DNA from: Phycisphaerae bacterium | Lineage (GTDB): Bacteria; Planctomycetota; Phycisphaerae; Sedimentisphaerales; Anaerobacaceae | Direction of reading: 5' to 3' | Assembly: GCA_030604525.1 (NCBI GenBank) | Contig: JAUVVQ010000014.1 | Span: 1-47,215 of the forward strand | DNA: 47,215 bases | Shown: positions 9,848-18,331 of the stretch, in pieces | Layout of the letters: each line of letters starts with the position of its first letter | Numbering within the stretch: position 1 is the stretch's first letter | The notes under the pieces: generated by a model | Told to the model about the DNA's origin: nothing | What the model saw: the letters and a program-made list of their open reading frames with translations, nothing else | The model's database searches: none | Program-made: the position numbers and the translations under genes

Positions 9848-10380
9848 GATTTTAACTGCTCCAGTAATTTCTTTCTGACTTCATTAAAAAAATCAAAATA
9901 GTTCTGCTGCCTATAATCCGGATAGGTATAAGGCAGGGGACTCCAGCCGCCCTTGGCAAAGATAAGTGTCACTTCAGCAAACATCTGCTCGCCGATATAC
10001 ATACGATGCGAATAATTCTTGGTAGTAGCTAAAACAAGTTTCGAAGCCCCGATATATCCTGGGTCCAGATTAACCGGCCGCGGCAGATCCATCTCCAGTT
10101 TCTCAGCCAACTTTTTCTCCAGCTTATTTGTCCTGTGTTTGATTTTTGCCAGATTGCCTGGATGAATTAACTTTGTAATGCTTACAAACTGTCTTAAAAT
10201 ATTTTCTCCTGCCTGCTGTTCATAATAATCTGTTGTATCAAACGGCCATACACCGCTCGTGCAATCAATTTGGCCGAACTTTTTTCCTACGGCTTCAACA
10301 GCCGTTTTAAGTGAAAGCTCATCGGCTGCTAAAATCCCGATAATCAGCTTGACTGGTTTTGGCTCTTTTGTTTCCCACAT
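9844..10380 (-). CDS. DUF4416 family protein
   Basis: A soluble 178-residue protein beginning MWETKEPKPVKLIIGIL, with FDTTDYYEQQAGENILRQF and GGWSPLPYTYPDYRQQNYFDFF near the end, the hallmarks of DUF4416. The family is about this length and has no assigned function. There is no signal peptide. It begins 22 bp after the proS stop and overlaps the next gene by 4 bp, so it belongs to this transcription unit. No Shine-Dalgarno sequence is visible ahead of the ATG, which may point to coupling with proS translation. Confidence 0.85.
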   Translation of the reverse strand: MWETKEPKPVKLIIGILAADELSLKTAVEAVGKKFGQIDCTSGVWPFDTTDYYEQQAGENILRQFVSITKLIHPGNLAKIKHRTNKLEKKLAEKLEMDLPRPVNLDPGYIGASKLVLATTKNYSHRMYIGEQMFAEVTLIFAKGGWSPLPYTYPDYRQQNYFDFFNEVRKKLLEQLKS

Positions 10381-10402
10381 TTTGAACGGTTAAACAATAA
10401 AC

Positions 10403-12229
10403 TTACGGCTGGAGTTTTTCCTTTAAAAAATTGACCAGCTCAACAACTTTATTTGCCGCTTTTTCAATCGTAACTTCTTCACTTTCCGAATCAGCTCGGA
10501 CTTTGACTTCGACATTGCCTTTAGCTACGGAGTTTTTGCCCACGGTGATTCTAACCGGTATGCCGATTAAATCTGCATCTTTGAATTTGACTCCCGCCCG
10601 CAAAGACCTGTCGTCCAGCAGCACCTCGACATCCTTGGATAACAGCTGCTGATAAATATCCTCGGCTACCTTAGCCACCTCGGGGTCATCCTGGTTGAGG
10701 CAGGTAATAATCACCTCGAACGGAGCGATACTAACCGGAAAAACAATACCGCTTTTGTCATTACTGAATTCAATAGCAGAGGCAAGGATTCTGTTGATTC
10801 CGATACCGTAGCAACCCATGATGCAGGGGTTTTCCTTCCCGTTTTCGTCAAGAAAAGTTGCCTTGAGCTTTTTGCTGTATTTTGTTCCAAGCTTGAAGAC
10901 CTGGCCAACCTCAATGCCTTTTTTGAAAAGCAGTTTCTCCCCGTTATGCGTATCGCCTTCAACTGCATTGCGGATATCGGCAGCAATGATGTTGTCTCCT
11001 TCCAGCGGGAAGTCTCTGCCGGGAACGATATTTTTCACGTGGTAATCAGTCTTGTTCGCACCTGTAACCCCGACCGCCATTGCGGCGACGGCATAGTCGA
11101 TAATTAGCCTACAAATTGGTTTCCCATTCTTGGACGGGCCAGCAAAACCAACCGAAGCACCAGTGATTTTTTTTATTTCATCTTCTGGTGCTAACTCTAT
11201 ACTCTGCCCATCTAAAACCTGGATCAACTTCTCTTGATTAACCTCATGATCACCACGAACAAGAACAGCATAGTGGCCATACCATTTTGGTTCTGAATCC
11301 ATAAATGCATGGCCATCCTTGTGAGTGGCGGAATATGCACGCATTTCCCTTACAGCTTCCAAAGTTGAGTAGGTTCTGTAAATTAAAGTCTTTATCATAT
11401 CTTCCGGTTGGGTCTTCAAAAAGGCACAGACATCTTCGATGGTTCCGATATCAGGGGTGTGCACTTCTTCCAGTGCCGGGGCTTTTTTACCAGCTTTCCT
11501 CTTAGGCAATGGGTCAACCGCCGCCCTTTCGAGATTCGCTGCATAAGAACCATCCTTCGTGTAAACGATTGTATCCTCACCGGCCTGACAAGGAACAGTG
11601 AACTGATGAGAACCGGAGCCGCCCATCTCGCCGGACTCGGCTTCTACAATAACGTATTCAAGACCGCAACGCTTGAAAATCCTGCAATATGTATCATACA
11701 TAACCTTGTAGGTATTCTCCAGACTTTGCCTGTCAGAGTGAAAACTGTATGAATCCTTCATAATGAATTCCCGACTGCGAAGCACGCCAAATCGAGGTCT
11801 GAATTCATCCCGGAATTTAAAGCTGATTTGATATATATTTATCGGCAGCTGCTTGTAGGAATTTATCTGGCCGGCCGCAAGGGCGGTTACTACTTCCTCT
11901 GCGGTAGGTGCCAGAACATTTTTTCTTCCGTGGCGGTCGGTAAAGGTTCCGAGAGTCTCGCCGTAATCTACATCCCGACCGGTCTTTTGCCAGAGCTCGA
12001 TGGGCTGGACGGAAGGCATCAGAATCTCCTGAGCTCCGGATTTGTTCATCTCTTCTCTTACAATAGAGATGATTTTCATCAGGGAACGGAAACCCAGCGG
12101 TAAATAGGTATATGTGCCGCTTGCAAGCTTGCGAATTAAGCCGGCGCGGAGCATCAGCTTGTGACTTGTAATCTCGGCCTCGGAAGGCACCTCCTTGACC
12201 GTAGGTATCAACATTTGACTATATCTCAT
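10403..12229 (-). CDS. proS: Prolyl-tRNA synthetase, bacterial type with editing domain
   Basis: A 608-residue class II aminoacyl-tRNA synthetase that charges tRNA-Pro in the cytoplasm. The N-terminus (RYSQMLIPTVKEVPSEAE) and ASGTYTYLPLG are typical of bacterial ProS. Motif 2 reads FRDEFRPRFGVLRSREF with MKDSYSFH; motif 3 contains GCYGIGINRILA. Between them, about residues 230-390, lies the INS editing domain that removes mischarged alanine, so this is the long bacterial form and not the archaeal/eukaryotic-like one. The last 110 residues are the anticodon-binding domain. First gene of the minus-strand run proS-DUF4416-glycosyltransferase-ligase; its 5' side faces the divergent kinase gene. 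Confidence 0.97.
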   Translation of the reverse strand: MRYSQMLIPTVKEVPSEAEITSHKLMLRAGLIRKLASGTYTYLPLGFRSLMKIISIVREEMNKSGAQEILMPSVQPIELWQKTGRDVDYGETLGTFTDRHGRKNVLAPTAEEVVTALAAGQINSYKQLPINIYQISFKFRDEFRPRFGVLRSREFIMKDSYSFHSDRQSLENTYKVMYDTYCRIFKRCGLEYVIVEAESGEMGGSGSHQFTVPCQAGEDTIVYTKDGSYAANLERAAVDPLPKRKAGKKAPALEEVHTPDIGTIEDVCAFLKTQPEDMIKTLIYRTYSTLEAVREMRAYSATHKDGHAFMDSEPKWYGHYAVLVRGDHEVNQEKLIQVLDGQSIELAPEDEIKKITGASVGFAGPSKNGKPICRLIIDYAVAAMAVGVTGANKTDYHVKNIVPGRDFPLEGDNIIAADIRNAVEGDTHNGEKLLFKKGIEVGQVFKLGTKYSKKLKATFLDENGKENPCIMGCYGIGINRILASAIEFSNDKSGIVFPVSIAPFEVIITCLNQDDPEVAKVAEDIYQQLLSKDVEVLLDDRSLRAGVKFKDADLIGIPVRITVGKNSVAKGNVEVKVRADSESEEVTIEKAANKVVELVNFLKEKLQP

Positions 12230-12489
12230 AACCCTTCCTTTATTCTCAAGTCAACTCTGATATTCTTTTATTCGAATACATCCTTATAGCTCAAAATAGC
12301 AGATGCTTCAAGACTAAAAAACAACACCGATTTTAAACCACGGCCTTTACCGCCGATTACAGGAAAATGATAATTGAGTTTTCCAGCAAAAATCGTAGAA
12401 TAAAACGGCAAAGACCAACTTGACCTGTCCTGCGTATAAGAAGGTGATTTCAAACTTTAATAAAAAGTGTGCTGGTGCTAAATAACAGA

Positions 12490-13815
12490 ATGGCTGAACC
12501 GATAAAAATAGAAAAGTCATTATCAGAAACAAAAGGTGAACTGAAAAAAGGCCAACATCTTGGAAAATATCGCCTCAAAGAACATCTCGGCACCGGCGGA
12601 AGCTGTGAAGTCTGGAAAGCAAGAGATACCGCTGAAGGTATCTGGGTAGCTTTGAAGATACCTGTTGTTGACATTAACGGCCAGCGAGATAAGAAAAACA
12701 TCCTTCGCGAGATTCAGCATGTCGCTCAGGTTCGTCACCGCAATATCCTGGCCGTCAAAAACGCTGACATCATCAATGGATATCCCGTCCTGGCAACAGA
12801 GTTATCAACCAAAACCCTGGATGATTGTTCGAAACCAATGAGCACTCGACGAGTCATTTCCATAATGTCCCAGATTTTAGAAGGCCTGGCGTATGCGCAC
12901 AAACATCGCCTTGTCCACTGTGATGTAACACCCGGAAACATTTTTCTTTTCCCCGACGGACGAGCCGCCTTAGGCGACTTTGGTATTTCACTCAAGGTGG
13001 AAGGTCGAATGACAACCGTAGATGAATTCGGTACGCCTGGATATGTCGCTCCTGAACAGGCGTATGGCAAACCCACATATCGAAGCGACTGTTTTGCTGC
13101 GGCACTGATAACTTACGAATACATAACAGCAGTTTTACCTCGCTGGCCTTTTCAGTGGCCGCTGCCGGGAAGCAACCACCTTAGACAAAAAACAACTGCA
13201 AAATTTGTAACATTTATCCGGAAATCATTGTCTGTTGACCCTAAAGGCCGTTTCGCAAATGCCTCAGAAATGGCAAATGCCTTTATCGAAGCCGTTCCAA
13301 AAAAACTTAAGAATGCAGTCCACGAGAAAACAACCTATAAGCGTCAAAAAAACTGGCGAAAAATAAGAACAGAAAGCTTTATCAGGAAATATAAAAAACT
13401 ATTTGGCTCTTTTCATAAATGCCGGGATTGCGGAGAACCGATAACAGAGAGTATGCTGATTTGTCCGTGGTGCGGCAGCGAGAAAAACCATTTCGATAGA
13501 CGCAGCCATTTCAAATATATCTGCCCACGATGTCATAAGGGACTCTCAGAACAATGGCGGTTTTGTCCCTGGTGTTACGGCTACGGGTTCGAGATGCCCC
13601 ATCCCGACAAACCCAGCCCAATCAGATATCACAGCCGGTGCAAGTATTGCAATGGTAAAATTATGCGTTTTATGCGCTACTGCCCCTGGTGCCGGCGAAA
13701 AATAACCAAATCCCGGCAGGTGCGGCCCTTCCCGGAAGTTTGCAGTAAATGCGGCTGGTCGGTAGATACGGAATACTGGAATTATTGTCCCTGGTGTAAA
13801 CAAAGTTTGATTTAA
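12490..13815 (+). CDS. Ser/Thr protein kinase with four tandem C-terminal zinc ribbons
   Basis: The kinase domain (about residues 25-270) has a glycine loop LGTGGSCEVW, the ATP lysine in VALKIP, a catalytic loop HCDVTPGN, DFG in GDFGIS, and GTPGYVAPE. The loop differs from the usual HRDxKPxN: Arg is Cys and the Lys after Asp is Thr, while the Asp and Asn are kept. After a basic linker come four zinc ribbons, each CxxC followed by CPWC (CRDC/CPWC, CPRC/CPWC, CKYC/CPWC, CSKC/CPWC), up to the C-terminus. No membrane segment is seen, unlike PknB. A PP2C phosphatase follows after 19 bp and is the likely antagonist. I use the ATG at 12490; a GTG seven codons earlier at 12469 is also open, and neither has a clear ribosome site. 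Targets are unknown. Confidence 0.9.
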   Translation: MAEPIKIEKSLSETKGELKKGQHLGKYRLKEHLGTGGSCEVWKARDTAEGIWVALKIPVVDINGQRDKKNILREIQHVAQVRHRNILAVKNADIINGYPVLATELSTKTLDDCSKPMSTRRVISIMSQILEGLAYAHKHRLVHCDVTPGNIFLFPDGRAALGDFGISLKVEGRMTTVDEFGTPGYVAPEQAYGKPTYRSDCFAAALITYEYITAVLPRWPFQWPLPGSNHLRQKTTAKFVTFIRKSLSVDPKGRFANASEMANAFIEAVPKKLKNAVHEKTTYKRQKNWRKIRTESFIRKYKKLFGSFHKCRDCGEPITESMLICPWCGSEKNHFDRRSHFKYICPRCHKGLSEQWRFCPWCYGYGFEMPHPDKPSPIRYHSRCKYCNGKIMRFMRYCPWCRRKITKSRQVRPFPEVCSKCGWSVDTEYWNYCPWCKQSLI

Positions 13816-13834
13816 ATTCAATAAGCGAATTTCA

Positions 13835-14614
13835 ATGCCCGAAAACTCCAGCAATAATCCATACTTCAATTGTCCTTTTCGCTGGGCAGCTTTCACTGAC
13901 AAAGGCAGGTTAAGAGAGCAAAACGAAGATAGTTTCCTTATCGAACCTGAGACAGGAATATTTTTAGTCTCCGACGGAATGGGAGGACATCGCGGGGGCG
14001 AGCTGGCATCCAAAATAACCACAGAAGATTTATCGGTGCTCATTGAAACCGAACTGCATCGGCTCAAAACTAATAGCTCGAAAACTATAAAAAGATTACT
14101 GAAAAAAACCATCGTAGAACAAAACAAACAACTCTGTATGGAAGGAAAAAGTGAGTCAGGTTATAAAGAAATGGGAGCCACTCTGGCAATAGTATTATTA
14201 AGCCAATCAAGGGCCTATTTAGCTAATTTGGGAGACAGCCGAATTTACCGTTTCCGAAATAATAAAATGTTACAGATGAGCAAAGACCACTCGGTTGTAT
14301 CAGAACTTCTACATAAAGGCCAAATCGACGAGCAAGAGGCACAAAACCACGAGGCCCGGGGACAAATTACGCATTACATCGGTATGGAAGAAAAGGCCAA
14401 ACCTTATATCCGTTCATTTACACTCAAAAAAAATGACCGGCTGCTTTTGTGCTCGGATGGCCTGACGGATATGCTTGCTGATGAAGAAATCGCTAAAATC
14501 CAAAACTATACAGCCGACCCGCAAACTGCCTGTCAAAACCTTGTTAATGCCGCTAATTCAGCCGGTGGTTACGATAATATCACCGCCGTCATAGTCGATT
14601 GGCAGGGAAACTGA
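13835..14614 (+). CDS. PP2C-family (Stp1-like) protein phosphatase
   Basis: A 259-residue cytoplasmic metal-dependent phosphatase, close to the usual bacterial Stp/PrpC length. All family motifs are present: RLREQNEDSF, VSDGMGGHRGGELAS, the GDSRIYRF strand, LLLCSDGLTDML and GGYDNITAVIV. The Asp residues in these motifs bind the two catalytic Mn/Mg ions. It removes phosphate from Ser/Thr and most likely reverses the action of the kinase immediately upstream, with which it appears to be co-transcribed. Nothing in the protein looks truncated. Confidence 0.94.
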   Translation: MPENSSNNPYFNCPFRWAAFTDKGRLREQNEDSFLIEPETGIFLVSDGMGGHRGGELASKITTEDLSVLIETELHRLKTNSSKTIKRLLKKTIVEQNKQLCMEGKSESGYKEMGATLAIVLLSQSRAYLANLGDSRIYRFRNNKMLQMSKDHSVVSELLHKGQIDEQEAQNHEARGQITHYIGMEEKAKPYIRSFTLKKNDRLLLCSDGLTDMLADEEIAKIQNYTADPQTACQNLVNAANSAGGYDNITAVIVDWQGN

Positions 14615-14804
14615 TACAAAAAAGAAAATATAAACTTAACAATTTACTTGCAATATATATCGTTTGGAATTCGCAAGCCGACACATTTTTGATTTTTTCA
14701 GCTATTTTAAGGAAAAAAAGTTCAAAAAACGTGAGTAATTCGGCAACCTTGCGCATATTTATTAGTGAAAAGCCGGCAAAAGTAAATGGATACTTAAAAA
14801 GTGA

Positions 14805-15299
14805 ACGAAAAGTTTAGATAAAAACAGCTGGTCTGGATTCGCAAAAAGCGATACCAAAATCTGGCAAGGGCTTCTCCATACTCAAATACCTCAACTTTAT
14901 GCTATGTTCTTGACCCGATGGCCCAACCCGGCACTTGCCGAGGAACTGACACAAAAAACTGTCTTCGATGCGGTTCGTGGACTCAAAAGTTACGACCTCA
15001 CAAAGGGAAGCCCGGAAGAATGGATTACTGGTATCGCACGAAACAACATACGCCTTGAAATCAGAAAATTCCAAATCGAGGTCAAAAACACCCGCCGGAT
15101 ACCTGTAAAGATAGAGATTCAGCGGAATTTTGACGCTTCATACTGGGACATTCACAAAACAGGACAGTTTGACAAATTCGAAAAGGTTGACCTGGACACC
15201 GTCAAGTTCACTTTGACGTTGAAACCACGCTCGGTGAAAAAATTCGAATATACGCTCAGAACCTATCACGGCACCAGAACCGAGGACTGGCAACAGTAA
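14805..15299 (+). pseudogene. Chimeric remnant: ECF-like sigma factor 5' part joined to DUF4139 3' part
   Basis: One open frame of 164 residues reads as two unrelated proteins. Its first half matches region 2 of an extracytoplasmic-function sigma factor (LYAMFLTRWPNPALAEELTQ, then SPEEWITGIARNNIRLEIRK). From about base 15075 it reads as the end of a DUF4139 protein (VKNTRRIPVKIEIQRNF, FTLTLKPRSVKKFEYTL, TYHGTRTEDW). Region 4 of the sigma factor and most of the DUF4139 protein are absent. The sigma-like frame also lacks an ATG, GTG or TTG before 14904, and a GTG at 14801 is in another frame, as if a base had been gained or lost. This is probably a deletion fusion. A 131-residue product from the ATG at 14904 is possible but unlikely to be functional. 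The stretch 14615-14804 has no recognisable content. Confidence 0.6.
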
Positions 15300-15338
15300 A
15301 TTTTATCGAATATCAAACAACTATTTTCGTTGATGGTT

Positions 15339-15364
15339 AACCCCCAATGTTTACATTGGGGGTT
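15339..15364 (+). terminator. Perfect 11-bp hairpin, probable terminator
   Basis: AACCCCCAATG and CATTGGGGGTT form an 11-bp perfect stem around a TTTA loop, followed by a T-rich stretch. It lies 39 bp after the chimeric remnant and would stop plus-strand transcription from the kinase-phosphatase side. Confidence 0.7.
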
Positions 15365-15512
15365 GCTCTTATCTTTTATTTTTCGTTACATTTTCCCCTT
15401 TACTTCACCACATATCGTTATACAATTACAAAAAGGAATTGTCGGGATTGAGAACAACTTTCCTGCTCAACCATCAACACCCGCCTTCCAGAAAAAAATA
15501 AGCTTTTTCTAC

Positions 15513-15577
15513 TGACAGAAAAAATCTGCGAAAAGAAAATGGAAAGCTTTATTCAGTATTGAAGAAGCAACGGGAAC
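15513..15577 (+). repeat. First copy of a two-module intergenic repeat
   Basis: Two short modules occur here: 15513-15550 (starts GACAGAAAAAAT, ends GGAAAGCTTT) and 15558-15577 (ATTGAAGAAGCAACGGGAAC). Both recur in swapped order at 16171-16259, so together they bracket the 155-residue gene. The remaining intergenic DNA from 15365 to 15657 shows nothing else. Confidence 0.5.
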
Positions 15578-15657
15578 TTCTTGGACAGAACGAAAAAGTC
15601 TGTTTCCCCGTTTTATACAGACTGTATAATTATTGTTAGGTGTCGGAGAATTAGACG

Positions 15658-16125
15658 ATGAACTTATTGAATGCTCTTGTCCCGTCGCTGTTGGTGATCG
15701 TAGGCGGAATCATCACATGGCTCCTCAAGTCCCGGGTTGAGGAACTTAAGGCCGCAGAGGAAAACCTGCGAGAAACACGGACACAGGCCTACTGGGATAT
15801 TTTGGAGCCCTATATCCTCCTGTTCTCGGATACATCTAAAAAAAACATAGAGGGCGTGCAAAAAACGATTACCTCACTCCAATATAAAAAGACTGCTTTT
15901 CAGTTCTGCTTGCTAGGTTCGGACGATGTTGTCCGGGCCTACAATGCGATGCTACAACACGCATACAAAGCAGAGCGGACTATAAACCAAGACTCAAAAG
16001 AACTGATGCGACTCTGGGGCACCCTTCTGATCGAAATTCGCAAGAGCCTTGGAAACAAGAAGACAAAACTTAAGGAAGTCGACATGCTCCGTGGGATGAT
16101 TAAAGACATCGATGACTTCCTATAA
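15658..16125 (+). CDS. Small membrane-anchored helical protein, unknown function
   Basis: 155 residues. One N-terminal membrane segment (LVPSLLVIVGGIITWLL, about 8-25) is followed by a charged, mainly helical cytoplasmic part, including EELKAAEENLRETRTQAYWD. No catalytic motif is visible. Proteins with a single anchor and a helical tail of this kind are widespread and uncharacterised. It has its own repeat-flanked spacers on both sides and is followed by a DUF2971 gene, a combination that suggests accessory, recently moved DNA and not a housekeeping role. Confidence 0.75.
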   Translation: MNLLNALVPSLLVIVGGIITWLLKSRVEELKAAEENLRETRTQAYWDILEPYILLFSDTSKKNIEGVQKTITSLQYKKTAFQFCLLGSDDVVRAYNAMLQHAYKAERTINQDSKELMRLWGTLLIEIRKSLGNKKTKLKEVDMLRGMIKDIDDFL

Positions 16126-16170
16126 TGAGAGGATACAGAAATTGGACGAGTCCGCCATAGGCGGATAAAT

Positions 16171-16259
16171 ATTGAAGAAACAACGGAAACAATTCGCCCC
16201 CTGCGTACGGAATGCATAAAGTGACAGAAAAAATTCGCATAGTGAAGATAGAAAGCTTT
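16171..16259 (+). repeat. Second copy of the two-module intergenic repeat
   Basis: 16171-16190 (ATTGAAGAAACAACGGAAAC) and 16222-16259 (GACAGAAAAAAT to GAAAGCTTT) match the modules at 15513-15577, in reversed order but the same strand. Immediately before it, TCCGCC-ATA-GGCGGA at 16151-16165 is a perfect 6-bp hairpin. Confidence 0.5.
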
Positions 16260-16305
16260 CTATAAAGACTTAATCAATGGAATCGAAAGGCTTGGTACAG
16301 CAAAG

Positions 16306-17118
16306 ATGAATGTTTTATACAAATATTGTGGTTCAGATGGTATTAAAAAAATATTAAAGAAACTAGAATTGAAATTGCCGTATATTTCACAAGTCAACGA
16401 CCCACTTGAATGTTTGCCATTTTTTTATTGTCCAAATGACAAAGCTGCAATAGAAGCAAAATGTTTATCTGTATTGAAACGTATAGGAATATCCCTACCT
16501 GCAGACTATAAACAAAAACCTGAAAAAGGTGAGCTTCAGAAAACACTTGTAGAAAGTGCGCGAAAACTTCAAATTGATTGGAACCAACGAAAAGGTTGTT
16601 TGTTATCTGTTTCAAAAACTGCAAAAAATCCCGTGATGTGGGCCCATTATGCTGAGAAACATAAAGGAGCAGTAATCGGAATCGATTTTAATAGTGTTTT
16701 CCCGAATACAAATAAGGTGTGTAGTATTTTAATGGACCCCGTTAAGTATTCTAAGCATCGTCCAAAAATAAATGTTTTGGAAGATTTTACTGCAAAATAT
16801 TTAAATACATTATTAACGAAATCATCTGAATGGGTGTATGAGCGAGAATTTCGTACGATATTCCTCGTTGATTCTTTAGAGATAATGCAGCAACAAGGGT
16901 TGTCGCATCTTAAAGACTTCGAAGGCAAGAAAACTTGGTTTTTGCGGCTGAATCCAGCATCGATAAGAGAAGTTATTTTCGGTTTATACACCAGCGACGA
17001 TTTAAAGGCAAAGATTAGGGAGTTAATTGAGCGACCAGAATTGCAACACGTAAAATTACTTCAAGCTGAAGAATCGGAAACATATACCCTTAATTTGGAG
17101 GAATGTAACTTTTATTGA
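16306..17118 (+). CDS. DUF2971 family protein
   Basis: 270 residues. The start (LYKYCGSDGIKKIL, then ISQVNDPLEC), the central CLLSVSKTAKNPVMWAHYAE, HKGAVIGIDF, the EWVYEREFRTIF strand and REVIFGLYTS are the usual blocks of DUF2971. The family has no established activity; members are frequent in variable genomic regions, some near phage-defence genes. The base composition is AT-richer than that of neighbouring housekeeping genes, consistent with acquisition. No strong ribosome site precedes the ATG. Confidence 0.85.
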   Translation: MNVLYKYCGSDGIKKILKKLELKLPYISQVNDPLECLPFFYCPNDKAAIEAKCLSVLKRIGISLPADYKQKPEKGELQKTLVESARKLQIDWNQRKGCLLSVSKTAKNPVMWAHYAEKHKGAVIGIDFNSVFPNTNKVCSILMDPVKYSKHRPKINVLEDFTAKYLNTLLTKSSEWVYEREFRTIFLVDSLEIMQQQGLSHLKDFEGKKTWFLRLNPASIREVIFGLYTSDDLKAKIRELIERPELQHVKLLQAEESETYTLNLEECNFY

Positions 17119-17325
17119 AAGGATTGGGGGAATTAAGTTGTCCGGCCATATTTATTTCAACTAAATCTGTCTTGAACACAGCCGAAGGTGTCAAAAGCAA
17201 AAACCGTGGAGTCAGCTTCGGCTGGCAGCTTCATTAAATTGTCCCAATCGATGCTTGCAAAAACGCTTCTAAACGACTATGATTTTGGGAAAACAGCAGC
17301 CCAAATATTTAAAACGGAGAAAACA

Positions 17326-18288
17326 ATGGCTCACAAATTTATCAACGAAATAGCTCCCGGCGAGACAATTAACGACATTTATCTGCTAAACAGCCCGATA
17401 CTAAGAAGCACAAGCCGAGGCGATTTATATATTGCAATGTATCTCTCTGACCGAACCGGCCAGCTAAACTCCAGAATGTGGCAGGCAACAGAGGATATAT
17501 ACAACTCTCTGGGCAAAACCGGATTTGTCCACATCCAGGGAAAGAGCGAGCTTTACCAAAATAAATTGCAAATCATCGTCAACAACATCGCCATAATCAG
17601 CCCGGAAAAAATCAACTCCGAGGACTTTATGCCCCGCACTAAAAAAGATACGGACAGGTTATTTTCCGAGATAAAAGAAATTCTGACAACAATTAAAAAT
17701 CCTCAGATAAAATCGCTCATAGAAGAGTACCTGAATGACGATGAGTTGATGGTGGGCTTTTGCGCTGCCCCCGCCGCTATGAAAATGCATCACGGCTATC
17801 TCGGCGGACTTATCGAGCACACTCATAATATGCTCAAAGCCGCCCAGGCACTGCTGCCCTTATATCCCGGGCTCCAGCAGGATTTGGTTATCGCAGGAAT
17901 CTTCCTCCACGATTTAGGTAAAACGCAGGAATTAGAATACGATACGGGATTCTCATATTCAAACTCAGGACAGTTGATTGGCCACATCGTCCAGGGAATG
18001 ATAATGCTGAATCAAAAAGCAAACAATCTTGCATCCAAAAATACCAGAATCGACAAAAATCTTCTCGATACCCTTGGCCATATCATAATATCGCATCACG
18101 GCAAATACGAATTCGGCTCGCCTAAACTTCCCGCCACACCGGAGGCCTTTATGGTCTGTTATCTTGATGATTTAGATGCAAAGCTCAACCAGGTAACAAA
18201 TGCAGTTGAAAACGACCCGGGCGATTCCGACTGGACCGACTGGAAAAATTCCCTGCAAACAAGATTATTTAGAAAACGCATCGAATAA
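17326..18288 (+). CDS. yhaM: YhaM-like 3'-5' exoribonuclease (OB fold plus HD domain)
   Basis: With the ATG at 17326, preceded by GGAG at good distance, the product is 320 residues, very close to the 314 of Bacillus YhaM. An N-terminal OB-fold nucleic-acid-binding domain (about 1-100, YIAMYLSDRTGQLNSRMW) is followed by an HD phosphohydrolase domain: MHHGYLGGLIEHT, the HD pair in FLHDLGK, and HIIISHHGKYEFGSP. The family degrades single-stranded RNA and DNA from the 3' end using Mn or Co. An open in-frame extension to a GTG at 17188 has no family similarity and I did not use it. The gene precedes the xseA region, so several nucleases cluster here. Confidence 0.9.
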   Translation: MAHKFINEIAPGETINDIYLLNSPILRSTSRGDLYIAMYLSDRTGQLNSRMWQATEDIYNSLGKTGFVHIQGKSELYQNKLQIIVNNIAIISPEKINSEDFMPRTKKDTDRLFSEIKEILTTIKNPQIKSLIEEYLNDDELMVGFCAAPAAMKMHHGYLGGLIEHTHNMLKAAQALLPLYPGLQQDLVIAGIFLHDLGKTQELEYDTGFSYSNSGQLIGHIVQGMIMLNQKANNLASKNTRIDKNLLDTLGHIIISHHGKYEFGSPKLPATPEAFMVCYLDDLDAKLNQVTNAVENDPGDSDWTDWKNSLQTRLFRKRIE

Positions 18289-18331
18289 ACCCTAAACCGT
18301 CTCGCCTCTCGCAACCCGCAGCTCGTTTGAT

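Noticed and set aside
14599-14817. 72-residue frame after the PP2C gene
   Set aside because: Overlaps the PP2C end, no ribosome site, no similarity.
17188-17325. GTG-initiated 46-residue extension of the YhaM-like protein
   Set aside because: No similarity to the family; the ATG at 17326 has GGAG and gives the normal length.
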